The notes: a model not told the origin generated them from the letters alone. A stretch of DNA of 64,000 bases from Chelatococcus sp. YT9 (GCF_018398315.1 NZ_JAHBRW010000002.1:480637-544636); one strand, 5' to 3'. Numbered from the stretch's first letter, positions 16,562 through 24,066 are shown. Made by a program: numbers and translations.

Positions 16562-16650
16562 GCCCGCGATCGAATGTGGTGCATCCCGTGCCGGCATGGC
16601 CTGCTGGGCGGGAGGAGGCAAAAAGGCCCCTACCATCTGGGAGGAAGACC

Positions 16651-17625
16651 ATGGGAACTAAACTTCGGCGTCGCACGGCCTGGCTCGTCCCGAGCGTGCT
16701 GGCAGCGAGCCTGACATGGGGCGTGTCGACGGCGGTAGCGGCGGTGGATTGTCCCGCGGGTTATCCGTCCAAGCCTATTACCTTCTATGTGGGCTTTGCG
16801 GCAGGCGGAGGCACCGACGCGATCGGCCGCAGCATTGCCAAATCCATAGAAAAAGCCCAGGGCTGGACCATCGTGGTGGAGAACAAGCCCGGCGCAGCCA
16901 GCGGCGTGATGAACCTGTCACTCAAGAACATGCGCCCCGACGGCTACCATATCGGTGTCGGCAGCAGTGAATCCATGGTCTGGAATCCGTCCACCGGCGA
17001 TCTCGGTTACAGCTATACCGATTTCGATTTTCTCGGCTCGGCGATGGACAGCTGGAACAGCTTTGTCGCCCGCTCGAACGCTCCGTTCGACGATATTGCC
17101 AGCTTCGTGAAATACGCCCGCGAGAAGGGCATGGCCACAGTGTCGCTCGCGGGGTTCAACCAGCAACTCGTCGTCGAGCAACTCGCCAAGCAATACGGCG
17201 TGAACATCGTGCCCGTGCAGGGTGCAGGGGCGTCGGAATCCATGATGACCGCGCTCGGCGGACATGTGGACGCGACCATGCAGGCAACGCTCCACATTCC
17301 CGAACTCAAATCGGGCAACATGAAGCAGATTGCCTCCCTGACCAATCGCCGCCTGCCCTACGCGCCAGATTCGAAGACGCTGGAGGAGCAGGGCGCAACG
17401 GCCATTCCAATCGTCAGCGCCACCACTTTCATCGCGCCGGCAGGCCTTGATCCCAAGGTCAAGGCCTGTCTCCAGGCCGCCGTCGACCTCGCGGTCAAGT
17501 CGCCCGAATTCAAGGCGTTGGCCGACAAATACGACAACGAGGCGGTCAATCTCGGCGAAGCCGCGTTGATCGAGCAGATCAAGACACGCGATGCGCAATT
17601 CCGCGCCCTCGCCAAGAACCAGTAG
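16651..17625 (+). CDS. Tripartite tricarboxylate transporter binding protein (TctC/Bug), copy 2
   Basis: A 324-residue periplasmic binding protein. The start at 16651 follows GGGAGGAAG and gives a signal peptide (basic KLRRR, then a hydrophobic stretch ending in AVAA). The mature protein opens with YPSKPITFYVGFAAGGGTDAIGR, the TctC signature, and has IVVENKPGAASGVM. Copy 1 at 5878 has the equivalent regions but clearly differs, so two ligands or two expression programmes are likely. It is divergent from tctBA, and palindrome site 5 lies 98 nt upstream. A longer frame reaches 16555 but would swallow the signal peptide and the ribosome site. Confidence 0.93.
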   Translation: MGTKLRRRTAWLVPSVLAASLTWGVSTAVAAVDCPAGYPSKPITFYVGFAAGGGTDAIGRSIAKSIEKAQGWTIVVENKPGAASGVMNLSLKNMRPDGYHIGVGSSESMVWNPSTGDLGYSYTDFDFLGSAMDSWNSFVARSNAPFDDIASFVKYAREKGMATVSLAGFNQQLVVEQLAKQYGVNIVPVQGAGASESMMTALGGHVDATMQATLHIPELKSGNMKQIASLTNRRLPYAPDSKTLEEQGATAIPIVSATTFIAPAGLDPKVKACLQAAVDLAVKSPEFKALADKYDNEAVNLGEAALIEQIKTRDAQFRALAKNQ

Positions 17626-17682
17626 CCCGCTCGCGGCATGATTAGGAGGCCGGCGCTCGCGCGCCGGTTTTCCATTCGGTTT

Positions 17683-18411
17683 TCAGCGCGGACCGGCTAT
17701 GGTGGCACCGGCATCGACCTTCAACGTCACGCCGGTCATGCCGGAACCGGCCTCCGATGCCAGAAACGCAGCCGCGTTGGCGATGTCTTCGGCCGAAACC
17801 ACCCGGCGCAGCGGCGAGCGATTGTGCCGCAATTCCCAACCATCGGCATCAATCCGACGATTGGTGGCCGGGGTCGGCACCGTTCCGGGTGCCAGCGCAT
17901 TGACGCGTATGCCGAAAGGCCCCAGCTCCACCGCCTGTTGCCGCGTGAACGCGTCCAGCGCGCCTTTGATCGCGGTATAGATTGGCGTTTCCCGGATGGC
18001 GATGAACACTGCCATCGACGAGAGATTCAGGATGCAGCCGCCGCCGCGCGCCACCAGATGCGGCGTCGCCGCCTGCGTGCCCCATAAAGAGCCCTTGAGA
18101 CCCACGTCGACCATCCTGTCGACGATCTCGGCGGGCGTATCCGTTAGCTTGGCATAGTGGAACAGCACTGCGTTATTGACGAGAACATCGAGGCCGCCCT
18201 GGGCGAAGCTGTCGATCTCGCGCTGCAGCGCCACGCGGTCTGACACATCGACGATCACAGGAACCGCACTGTCGACGCTCGCCGCAGTTGCCGCGACGTC
18301 TGGGTTCACATCCGCCATGGCGACGGCATAGCCGTCTCGCGCCAGACGGCGGGCGATGGCCTCGCCGATGCCGCCGGCAGCGCCAGTCACGAAGGCTCTT
18401 TTCTGGTCCAT
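17683..18411 (-). CDS. SDR family NAD(P)-dependent oxidoreductase (copy 2)
   Basis: This 242-residue short-chain dehydrogenase is a clear paralogue of the protein at 2228-2968. Both share LKGSLWGTQAATPHLV-like and YTAIKGA-DAFTRQQAVELG-like stretches, the NNAV variant, and a tail ending DAGATIAGPR (DAGITIAGPR in copy 1). The cofactor loop is TGAAGGIG, the Ser is in NLSS and YTAIK gives the catalytic Tyr and Lys. The start at 18411 has AGGGGAT upstream; the longer frame to 18771 is antisense to real coding. It is third in the leftward operon behind the TIM-barrel and NTF2-like genes, under palindrome site 6. Confidence 0.92.
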   Translation of the reverse strand: MDQKRAFVTGAAGGIGEAIARRLARDGYAVAMADVNPDVAATAASVDSAVPVIVDVSDRVALQREIDSFAQGGLDVLVNNAVLFHYAKLTDTPAEIVDRMVDVGLKGSLWGTQAATPHLVARGGGCILNLSSMAVFIAIRETPIYTAIKGALDAFTRQQAVELGPFGIRVNALAPGTVPTPATNRRIDADGWELRHNRSPLRRVVSAEDIANAAAFLASEAGSGMTGVTLKVDAGATIAGPR

Positions 18412-18523
18412 GGCTGAGATCCCCTGTCTTATCCCTCGGATGCTCGGCCCGCTGCACATCGCTGTCGAGTGGAGGACAGTGGGATTCCGCCTGATGGAAC
18501 GACACGGATGCTGATCTCGGCGC

Positions 18524-19009
18524 CTACCCCGTCCTACGCGCCAACCGGTCCGCCATTTCGGCAGCCGACAGCGCCGTCGTCTTCGCACCGCCGCGGAAAA
18601 GCGTGTGCCAGACGCGCTCTCGGCACAGCCACTCGCCATCTGGCTGGCGCAGGAACACATCCTCCACCCGGGAGATGGCGATAGGGGGCGCGGAGGGTTG
18701 CGGCGCCGGTCCGTCCTGCGCGAACAATGTACAAATCCAATGCGCTTCAGCGCGATCCCCCTCCGCGGCACGCAGGTAAAAATTGCCTACGAGATGCACA
18801 TTGACGCGCTCGCCGCGATCCTTCCGCCAAGCGTAGAATTCGGCGATCTGCTCCCGCCCCTCGTAGCGCGCGTTGGGGCTGAGGAACGTGCCGTCGGGCG
18901 TGTAATGACCGCTCGCCTTGCTACCCCAATGGAAATCGACGTCATGCCAATAGGCGATGATCTTTTCCTCCAGATGCCGCGATAGCGCGCTGTAGCCCGA
19001 GATATCCAT
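18524..19009 (-). CDS. SnoaL/NTF2-like protein
   Basis: A 161-residue protein with the cone-fold features of the SnoaL/NTF2 superfamily: GHYTPDGTFLSPNARYEGREQIAEFYAWRK in the first half, then RAEAHWICTLFAQDG and ISRVEDVFLRQPDGEWLCRERVWHTLFRGG. This fold is used by small isomerases, dehydratases and ring-hydroxylating beta subunits; no specific role can be assigned. The ATG at 19009 has GGCGGGA upstream. An ATG at 19039 would overlap the stop of the preceding TIM-barrel gene (ATGA) and is a real alternative. It lies between that gene and SDR copy 2. Confidence 0.8.
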   Translation of the reverse strand: MDISGYSALSRHLEEKIIAYWHDVDFHWGSKASGHYTPDGTFLSPNARYEGREQIAEFYAWRKDRGERVNVHLVGNFYLRAAEGDRAEAHWICTLFAQDGPAPQPSAPPIAISRVEDVFLRQPDGEWLCRERVWHTLFRGGAKTTALSAAEMADRLARRTG

Positions 19010-19035
19010 ATTCGTCCCGCCTTGTTCCGGAGGTC

Positions 19036-19857
19036 TCATGCGGATGGGGTCGCCATCCACGCGTTAAAGCAGTCGCGCATCAGTATGGTCTCGGTCATCA
19101 CGTCATCCGCCCAGTCATTGGTGAAGACCTGGCGGATGAACTCGATAGCCAGCGCGCCGGAATAGCCAGCCTCGCGCAATGCGCCGAAAAGGGCGGGGAA
19201 ATTCAGCGTCCCCTTGTCGAACGGCGCCTGAAGATGGCCTGGCCTCGCCTGCCGCAGGTGCACGTGAGCCGCGTATGGAACAAGGGGATCAATCTGCTGC
19301 TGGCTGTGGCCGAGGCAGATGAAATGCGAATAGTCGAGGGCAAGGGCCACACCGGTCCGGTCCAACAGTTCCCGCACCCCATCCGGTGTCTCCGCGCATG
19401 ATCGGACGGCGGGCTCGATGCAGATCCTGGCCTTGAAATGGGAAGCCACCTGCGCCAGGGCTTTGAGGCTCTCGACCGAAGCAGCCATTGCCTGGCGCCG
19501 CGATTGGCCCGGATTGATCATGCCGGGAAGAAAGAACACGGTGGGAATGCCGGCCGCGTCGGCGAAGGTCAGCACCCGCTCCAAATCGCGAACGTTGGCA
19601 TCCCGGCTTGCCGGAAGTGCCAGGTTGCGGTCAGAGACGTCGGCACCGAAGTGGTGGAAATAGTTGGACACCGGCAGGTCCAGCATCCGCACGCGCTCCG
19701 CGCTCGCCCTGGGATCATGGAGCAATTCTGGCTTATCGAGGCCTGTGCGGTAGCGCGTGCTGATATCGATCGCCGACATGCCGATGGCCTTGGCAACGGC
19801 AGCGGCTTCTCCAAGCAGCAACTGGGGAAACGACCATGTAGTGAGAGAGAGATGCAT
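19036..19857 (-). CDS. Sugar phosphate isomerase/epimerase-like TIM barrel
   Basis: A 273-residue TIM-barrel protein of the xylose isomerase-like (AP endonuclease family 2) fold. It shows IDISTRYR near residue 31, KARICIEPAVRSCAET with a conserved Glu near 145, ALDYSHFICLGH near 178, VHLRQARPGHLQAPFDKGTLNFPALFGALREAGYSGALAIEFI near the end, giving the His, Asp and Glu ligands of this group. Relatives isomerise or dehydrate sugar or hydroxy-acid substrates. It is the first gene of the leftward operon and has palindrome site 6 centred 80 nt upstream. Confidence 0.87.
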   Translation of the reverse strand: MHLSLTTWSFPQLLLGEAAAVAKAIGMSAIDISTRYRTGLDKPELLHDPRASAERVRMLDLPVSNYFHHFGADVSDRNLALPASRDANVRDLERVLTFADAAGIPTVFFLPGMINPGQSRRQAMAASVESLKALAQVASHFKARICIEPAVRSCAETPDGVRELLDRTGVALALDYSHFICLGHSQQQIDPLVPYAAHVHLRQARPGHLQAPFDKGTLNFPALFGALREAGYSGALAIEFIRQVFTNDWADDVMTETILMRDCFNAWMATPSA

Positions 19858-19928
19858 CCGGCGCTCTGGAATTCATGATGGCCAAGTTTATGAGCGCCAC
19901 CAGCTATGGCAATGGCGCAATCTCCACC

Positions 19929-19945
19929 ATTTCGCTGGGCGAAAT
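19929..19945. promoter_or_regulatory. Palindromic operator, site 6 of 6
   Basis: ATTTCGC-TGG-GCGAAAT is a perfect 7-bp inverted repeat. It lies between the divergent TIM-barrel gene (80 nt to start 19857) and the MBL-fold gene (81 nt to start 20018), in the same near-symmetrical position as sites 1 and 2. Confidence 0.75.
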
Positions 19946-20017
19946 TCACCGTCTGTCGGCCTTGCTGGCGCACAAGGATCGTGATCGACTTCAGCCCCTT
20001 GAAATAAGGGCTCCAGG

Positions 20018-20884
20018 ATGGAAACAATCCGCATCGGCGACGTGACGATCTCTTCGATCCTTGAGCATGAGAAACTGTCGCGCAGACCCTGGGAATTCTT
20101 TGTCGACTGCGACGCCGATCTGGCCCGGGCCCATATGTCCGAGCTGCCCGATTTCCTCTATGACGCTGCCTCCGGACGCATGGTCTTCGCCTTCCAGAGC
20201 TTCGTCGTCAGGACACCCCGCAACATCGTCATGGTCGACACCTGCATGGGCGAGAACAAGTTCGATATCGCCTGGGACACGAAGCCTTGGCTGGACGGCC
20301 TGCACCGGCTCGGCCTGACCGTCGCCGATATCGACTACGTGCTGTGCACCCACCTGCATATCGACCATACCGGCTGGAACACCCGGCTGGAAAAAGGCCG
20401 ATGGGTGCCGACCTTTCCCAAAGCGCGATATCTCTTCGAGCGCCGGGAATACGCTTATTGGCAGGACGTGGCTGCCAGTGGAATCGTCGCCCCGGGGGAG
20501 CGCGACGGTGTCTGGCAGCTCAATTGCCTGCCCATCGCTGAGGCCGGGCAGGCCGAGCTGGTGACTGGAGCACACCGGATCGACGATTACGTCTCGCTGA
20601 TGCCCACCCCGGGGCATTCCCCGGGGCACTATTGCGTCCGCATCCATTCCGGCGGTCAGGAGGTCATCGCTTTGGGCGATCTCATGCATCACGCGTTGCA
20701 ATGCCGCGAGCCGAAATGGTCCACCATCGCGTGTTGGAACCCCGGCAAAGCAGCTGAGGCGCGAGGTCGGCTGCTGGCAGAGGCGGCCGACAGCAGAGCG
20801 CTGCTTTTGCCCCACCACTTTCCCGCCCCGACGGCCGGCCGTGTCTCGGCCTGCGGTGACCACTTCCACTACCACTTCGAATGA
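20018..20884 (+). CDS. MBL-fold metallo-hydrolase
   Basis: A 288-residue metallo-beta-lactamase-fold hydrolase. It has CTHLHIDHTGWN (HxHxDH, about residues 110-121), the later His in TPGHSPGHYCV near 200 and Asp in ALGDLMHH near 223, so a dinuclear metal site is expected. The sequence differs from the truncated hydrolase at the left end, so the two are not recent duplicates. The start has AGGGCTCCAGG upstream and palindrome site 6 at 81 nt. Hydrolysis of a lactone or ester in the island pathway is inferred. A convergent epimerase gene follows. Confidence 0.9.
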   Translation: METIRIGDVTISSILEHEKLSRRPWEFFVDCDADLARAHMSELPDFLYDAASGRMVFAFQSFVVRTPRNIVMVDTCMGENKFDIAWDTKPWLDGLHRLGLTVADIDYVLCTHLHIDHTGWNTRLEKGRWVPTFPKARYLFERREYAYWQDVAASGIVAPGERDGVWQLNCLPIAEAGQAELVTGAHRIDDYVSLMPTPGHSPGHYCVRIHSGGQEVIALGDLMHHALQCREPKWSTIACWNPGKAAEARGRLLAEAADSRALLLPHHFPAPTAGRVSACGDHFHYHFE

Positions 20885-20889
20885 CCACG

Positions 20890-20923
20890 CCTCACCCCTC
20901 GCGAAAGCCGGAACAAGGTGAGG
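20890..20923. terminator. Possible hairpin between convergent genes
   Basis: CCTCACC (20890-20896) and GGTGAGG (20917-20923) form a 7-bp stem with a 20-base loop between the MBL-fold gene and the convergent epimerase gene. There is no T run, so factor-independent termination is doubtful. Confidence 0.3.
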
Positions 20924-20933
20924 GGTACTCAGG

Positions 20934-21671
20934 TCAAAGGTCAGCAGGCTCGCGAAACACAGAACTCCAACCCAGTTCTGTAACGGCCTCGTGGGTTGCG
21001 ACTGCTTCGTTGGGCTCAACGATATTGTAGGCGCCCGGCTGGCCGTGCTCGATCGCGAGGAAGGCAGCGTAGGCTGCCGCATCCACGTGAAGCGGAAGCG
21101 ACGCAGGGGGCGCGTCAAAGCCGGTGCCCGGCCCATAGATCCTTCCATAGCGCAAGACAAGGCCATCTATCGCTGCTGCGTTCAGCACGCTCTCCTCCAG
21201 TGCGATGACACCACGTCTGGTGACATCGAGTTCCCCAACCGCGCTGTTGATAAGGGGGGACGCCTCGACAAACGGTTGCGGGCCGGCGGCATAGAGCCAG
21301 GCAATGCTCTGGGCGATCAGCCTGCGGCAACCCGCAGCCCGGGCTGCGGAAACGAGGTTCCTCGTGCCCTCCTCTCTCACCCGCGCATTCGCCCTCAACG
21401 CCTCCTTCATCCGAGTGGGGTCGAGGCCGGGGGGCAGAGCTGACAATTGATGTACGACAACGTCCGGCCGGGCCGCCACCACGGCGTCGTGCAACGCCTC
21501 AGCGTCAAAGACGTCGACGATAACCGGCTCGACGCCGCTCCTGGACAGCTCCTTCGCCTGACCCGGCGATCGGGTTGTGCCGATGACGTGGTGACCCGCC
21601 TCCGCTAACAGGAGCGTCAGCCGTTTGCCAATCGCACCGGTCGCGCCAGCGAGAAAAATCTTTTTGCCCAT
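20934..21671 (-). CDS. NAD-dependent epimerase/dehydratase family protein
   Basis: A 245-residue extended SDR with the NAD motif FLAGATGAIGKRL at the N terminus and HQLSALPPGLDP further on. The usual YxxxK is not obvious, which points to a reductase or regulatory-type member rather than a sugar epimerase. The ATG at 21671 has GGGGAAAGG upstream. It diverges from the MarR gene, with a shared inverted repeat in the 63-base gap, so MarR control is likely. The sequence continues the pattern of neighbouring genes in GC content. It probably does not belong to the catabolic island, since no island palindrome is present. Confidence 0.83.
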   Translation of the reverse strand: MGKKIFLAGATGAIGKRLTLLLAEAGHHVIGTTRSPGQAKELSRSGVEPVIVDVFDAEALHDAVVAARPDVVVHQLSALPPGLDPTRMKEALRANARVREEGTRNLVSAARAAGCRRLIAQSIAWLYAAGPQPFVEASPLINSAVGELDVTRRGVIALEESVLNAAAIDGLVLRYGRIYGPGTGFDAPPASLPLHVDAAAYAAFLAIEHGQPGAYNIVEPNEAVATHEAVTELGWSSVFREPADL

Positions 21672-21691
21672 AAGCCTTTCCCCACTTACAA

Positions 21692-21738
21692 CCATAATAT
21701 CACAATTCGAACATCATATACGAGCATTGATATTATGG
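21692..21738. promoter_or_regulatory. Inverted repeat, likely MarR operator
   Basis: CCATAATATCA (21692-21702) and TGATATTATGG (21728-21738) are perfect 11-bp inverted arms separated by 25 bases. They fill the gap between the divergent epimerase and MarR genes, and the right arm covers the MarR start codon at 21735. The AT-rich arms are typical of MarR-type operators; autoregulation with control of the epimerase gene is inferred. Confidence 0.6.
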
Positions 21739-22217
21739 GCAAGGCGAGCGGCTACGCATCGATTCCCGAGCCTGGCATGGGCAAACGCGGAGAGCATGGA
21801 CATCTCGGCTATCTGCTCCGCCAAGCAGCAGGCGCATTTCGTCTTCGACTTGAACGAGCGATGGCCGACCTCGAGGTCACGCAGCCGCAATTCGCCGTGC
21901 TGACCATGCTCGCCAATTATCCCGGTCTATCAAACGCGGATCTCGCCCGTCTGGCGCTGCTTACGCCGCAGACGGTTAGCGTGATCGTATCAAACCTGGA
22001 GCGTGGCGGTGCGATTTTCCGACAACCGCATTCAGTTCACGGCCGCATCCAGCACATCGAGCTCACTGAAAAGGGCAAGAAACTGCTGGCGTGCTGCAAG
22101 AAGCGTGTTCGAGCCATCGAGCAGGAGATCACCAGCGGCTTATCTGCGGATGAAGAAGCGACTGTTCGGCGCTGGCTCGCCAACATCGCTTTGCCCGAGT
22201 CCCGCAGAGGCTCGTAA
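21735..22217 (+). CDS. MarR family transcriptional regulator
   Basis: A 160-residue MarR-type regulator. The winged helix-turn-helix reads VTQPQFAVLTMLANYPGLSNADLARLALLTPQTVSVIVSNLERGGAIFRQPHSVHGRIQHIELTEKGKKLL when taken in parts (helix region about residues 50-80, wing about 85-105). Dimers bind palindromes and are released by small ligands. The ATG at 21735 lies in the operator and has no clear ribosome site, so it may be leaderless; 21777 (MGKRGEHGH) is an alternative. It is divergent from the epimerase gene and probably controls it. Confidence 0.9.
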   Translation: MGKASGYASIPEPGMGKRGEHGHLGYLLRQAAGAFRLRLERAMADLEVTQPQFAVLTMLANYPGLSNADLARLALLTPQTVSVIVSNLERGGAIFRQPHSVHGRIQHIELTEKGKKLLACCKKRVRAIEQEITSGLSADEEATVRRWLANIALPESRRGS

Positions 22218-22234
22218 ACAGACCTATCTTGCTA

Positions 22235-22290
22235 CATCCTGTCGTCAGGATGCAGGGGCAACGCGCGACGGCCCTCTGTCGAGAGGGCCG
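22235..22290. terminator. Two tandem hairpins after marR
   Basis: The first hairpin has stem CATCCTG/CAGGATG (22235-22241, 22246-22252) with loop TCGT. The second has stem CGGCCCTCT/AGAGGGCCG (22269-22277, 22282-22290) with loop GTCG. They lie in the gap between the convergent MarR and DUF982 genes, and only CAAA follows, so they are probable but not classic terminators. Confidence 0.5.
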
Positions 22291-22353
22291 CAAATGCTCG
22301 GGGATGCTAGCACGCATTCAGCGAGGGAGATGGTTTCCAGCCGGGAACTCAGG

Positions 22354-22602
22354 CTATGTCGACGTGACTCGGAAGCCGGCCATACGCGCCGCGCGGACGA
22401 GCGCCTTGCGCGCGATGCGGCCGGGACGAAATCCATCAATGGCGTCCTGGCACGCATGGAGCGCGAGTTGATACCAACGATCACGCTGGCCGGGCCAATC
22501 TCGACGAAGAACTTCAATCGCTTCCCAAGCGTTCGTGACCGTCCTTTCCGAGGCCGGACCGAAGCAGAGCCTGACGGGAGCGGAGAAGTGCCAGTCGCTC
22601 AT
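22354..22602 (-). CDS. DUF982 family protein
   Basis: An 82-residue protein of the DUF982 family, which is mostly found in rhizobia-like alphaproteobacteria. The core reads VRLCFGPASERTVTNAWEAIEVLRRDWPG, followed by HACQDAIDGFRPGRIARKALVRAARMAG. The start at 22602 (MSDWHF) has GGAGGA four bases upstream. The function of the family is unknown. No partner gene is adjacent; the 256 bases upstream (22603-22858) hold nothing I can support. Confidence 0.8.
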   Translation of the reverse strand: MSDWHFSAPVRLCFGPASERTVTNAWEAIEVLRRDWPGQRDRWYQLALHACQDAIDGFRPGRIARKALVRAARMAGFRVTST

Positions 22603-22858
22603 TCTATCCTCCAAGAACGCTTACCTTTCCATTTGGAGCCACCAAGGCTTCCAGCCAAATAATGCCAGGCTGCCGCCCTGGTTCCACGGCCATCACACCT
22701 CGCGGCCGACCGTGCAATGGCGGACGGAGCGGAGGCTCTCCAAGCCGTTACCCACGACAACGATGTACAATGGAGTCAAAACCTCGATGGCGAGGTTACC
22801 CCGCGCCGCACAGGACGACAGGGTCGAGCCCAGGCGAGCCATCGGCTCGCGAACGCGA

Positions 22859-23092
22859 TCAACGTCTCGTGTCCCGATCTTCCATGAGCAGCGGCACGCC
22901 TCGGGCGATGGCGAGGGCGGTGATCTTGTCGCGGATCACCCGGCGATCCCGGAAGTCAGGGAAGGTTCGCAGCAGATCGTTTTCAAGGGGAAGAACCTGC
23001 AGCGGTCGATTAGCCGAAAGGCAGGTGTTGATCCGCTCACGTATCATCGCCGCGAGTTCTGCTGAGTGAGCTGTCTTATCGATCTCAGTCAT
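22859..23092 (-). CDS. Small hypothetical protein
   Basis: A 77-residue frame starting MTEIDKTAHSAELAAMIRERINTCL in outline, with a charged C-terminal half (RDRRVIRDKITALAIARG). I do not recognise the family. The composition is balanced and not like a shadow frame, but evidence is modest. The ATG at 23092 has GGGAAC upstream; a longer frame to 23164 adds a lysine-rich N terminus. It is separate from the KGG gene. Confidence 0.55.
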   Translation of the reverse strand: MTEIDKTAHSAELAAMIRERINTCLSANRPLQVLPLENDLLRTFPDFRDRRVIRDKITALAIARGVPLLMEDRDTRR

Positions 23093-23275
23093 CTTTTGTT
23101 CCCGGTCGGGCGAAAGAATCTTTTTCTTCCAGCGCCAACTGCCGAACACTTTGCCAGCGATCATGGATAGTACGGTGTTTCTTTCTCTCGTGCGAGCGCG
23201 GGCCGAGCCGTTCCAAATTGACTCGTCTTAACAGGGATCTCGGCTGAAGATGCGTTCCTCCGCCCCAAAAGCAAA

Positions 23276-23298
23276 GGGACCGCCCTGAGGACGGTCCC
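23276..23298 (-). terminator. Rho-independent terminator of the KGG gene
   Basis: Read on the minus strand, GGGACCG and CGGTCCC form a 7-bp stem around a 9-base loop, and TTTGCTTTT follows. It lies 24 bases after the stop of the KGG gene at 23322. Confidence 0.8.
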
Positions 23299-23321
23299 TC
23301 GCCACGACATGGATCATCGGG

Positions 23322-23540
23322 TCAGTGCTGGCCACCTTTGCGGCCGGCCTCGGAGGCCTTCTCCCGATCATGAGCGAAATTGCCGCCCGATTGCTGTCCA
23401 CCCTTCTTTCCGGCTTCGGACGCACGCTCGGGATCATTCTTGAAGTTGCCGCCGGAGGCGTGTCCGCCCTTCGCCGCGATCTCGCGCTGCTTGTCGTTGT
23501 CCATAGCACCAAAACCGCGGTTCGATGTCTGGTTGGCCAT
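23322..23540 (-). CDS. KGG domain stress protein (YciG/con-10 type)
   Basis: A 72-residue hydrophilic, glycine-rich protein with three copies of a KGG-type unit: AAKGGHASGGNF, EAGKKGGQQSGGNF and EAGRKGGQH. The family (general stress protein YciG, conidiation con-10) accumulates in stationary phase and stress; it is probably disordered. The ATG has GAGGAGA upstream. A promoter matching the EcfG general-stress consensus precedes it by about 37 bases and a strong terminator follows, so it is a single-gene unit. Confidence 0.9.
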   Translation of the reverse strand: MANQTSNRGFGAMDNDKQREIAAKGGHASGGNFKNDPERASEAGKKGGQQSGGNFAHDREKASEAGRKGGQH

Positions 23541-23576
23541 TGATCATTCTCCTCACATCGTTTCGGACATAAGAGA

Positions 23577-23601
23577 AACAGTCCCGGTGATATGATGTTC
23601 C
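23577..23601 (-). promoter_or_regulatory. EcfG-type general-stress promoter of the KGG gene
   Basis: On the minus strand GGAAC (23601-23597) is followed after 17 bases by GTT (23579-23577). This matches the alphaproteobacterial EcfG consensus GGAAC-N16/17-CGTT apart from the first base of the -10 element. Expected start of transcription is near 23568, giving a leader of about 28 bases. Confidence 0.65.
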
Positions 23602-23640
23602 GAATTCCATTGTGGCATTACTGTGAATGATAAGCATACG

Positions 23641-23766
23641 CTAGAGGCTTAATCGGACAACGAGAACCGTGGCGGCGAGGGCGACTGTGATGACTATAAG
23701 CAAAACCTTTGCAGTTATACTCTCGGGCTTGCTGCTGCATGAGAGCGACGGGCTTTGCGACTTCAC
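23641..23766 (-). CDS. Possible 41-residue single-span membrane peptide
   Basis: A GTG-started frame encodes 41 residues: a short polar N terminus with PESITAK, then a single hydrophobic span VLLIVITVALAATVLVVRL at the C terminus. It has no clear ribosome site, so this is only a suggestion. The rest of the 23541-24066 gap holds the KGG promoter and nothing else I can support. Confidence 0.3.
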   Translation of the reverse strand: MKSQSPSLSCSSKPESITAKVLLIVITVALAATVLVVRLSL

Positions 23767-24066
23767 GGGTACGATGTCGATGGCGGGACGAGCCGCCGAA
23801 CCAGCCTAGCGGGTGAACGCGACCACAAAAGCATCTTGCCTATCGACCTACCGTGGATGCGAACTGGTCCCGGTTAAAGGACCCGCAGATCCATCCCCCG
23901 AGTAGGCTGTGGAGGCGCGGCCACCCCCGTGCAATCCAGACCCGACGCATCCTCCGAATTCTGCTGCCCAGACAAAGTTCGGGGAGGGAAACTATTCGGG
24001 CTTTTCTCCCTGCACTGGAACCATTCCTCCAGCTAGCGCTTAATGTTCATCTGAAGGACAGCGAAG

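Noticed and set aside
24013-24045. GGAAC element upstream of the GlcG/HbpS-like gene
   Set aside because: The nearest GTT is 23 bases away, outside the 16-17-base spacer, so it does not qualify as an EcfG promoter.
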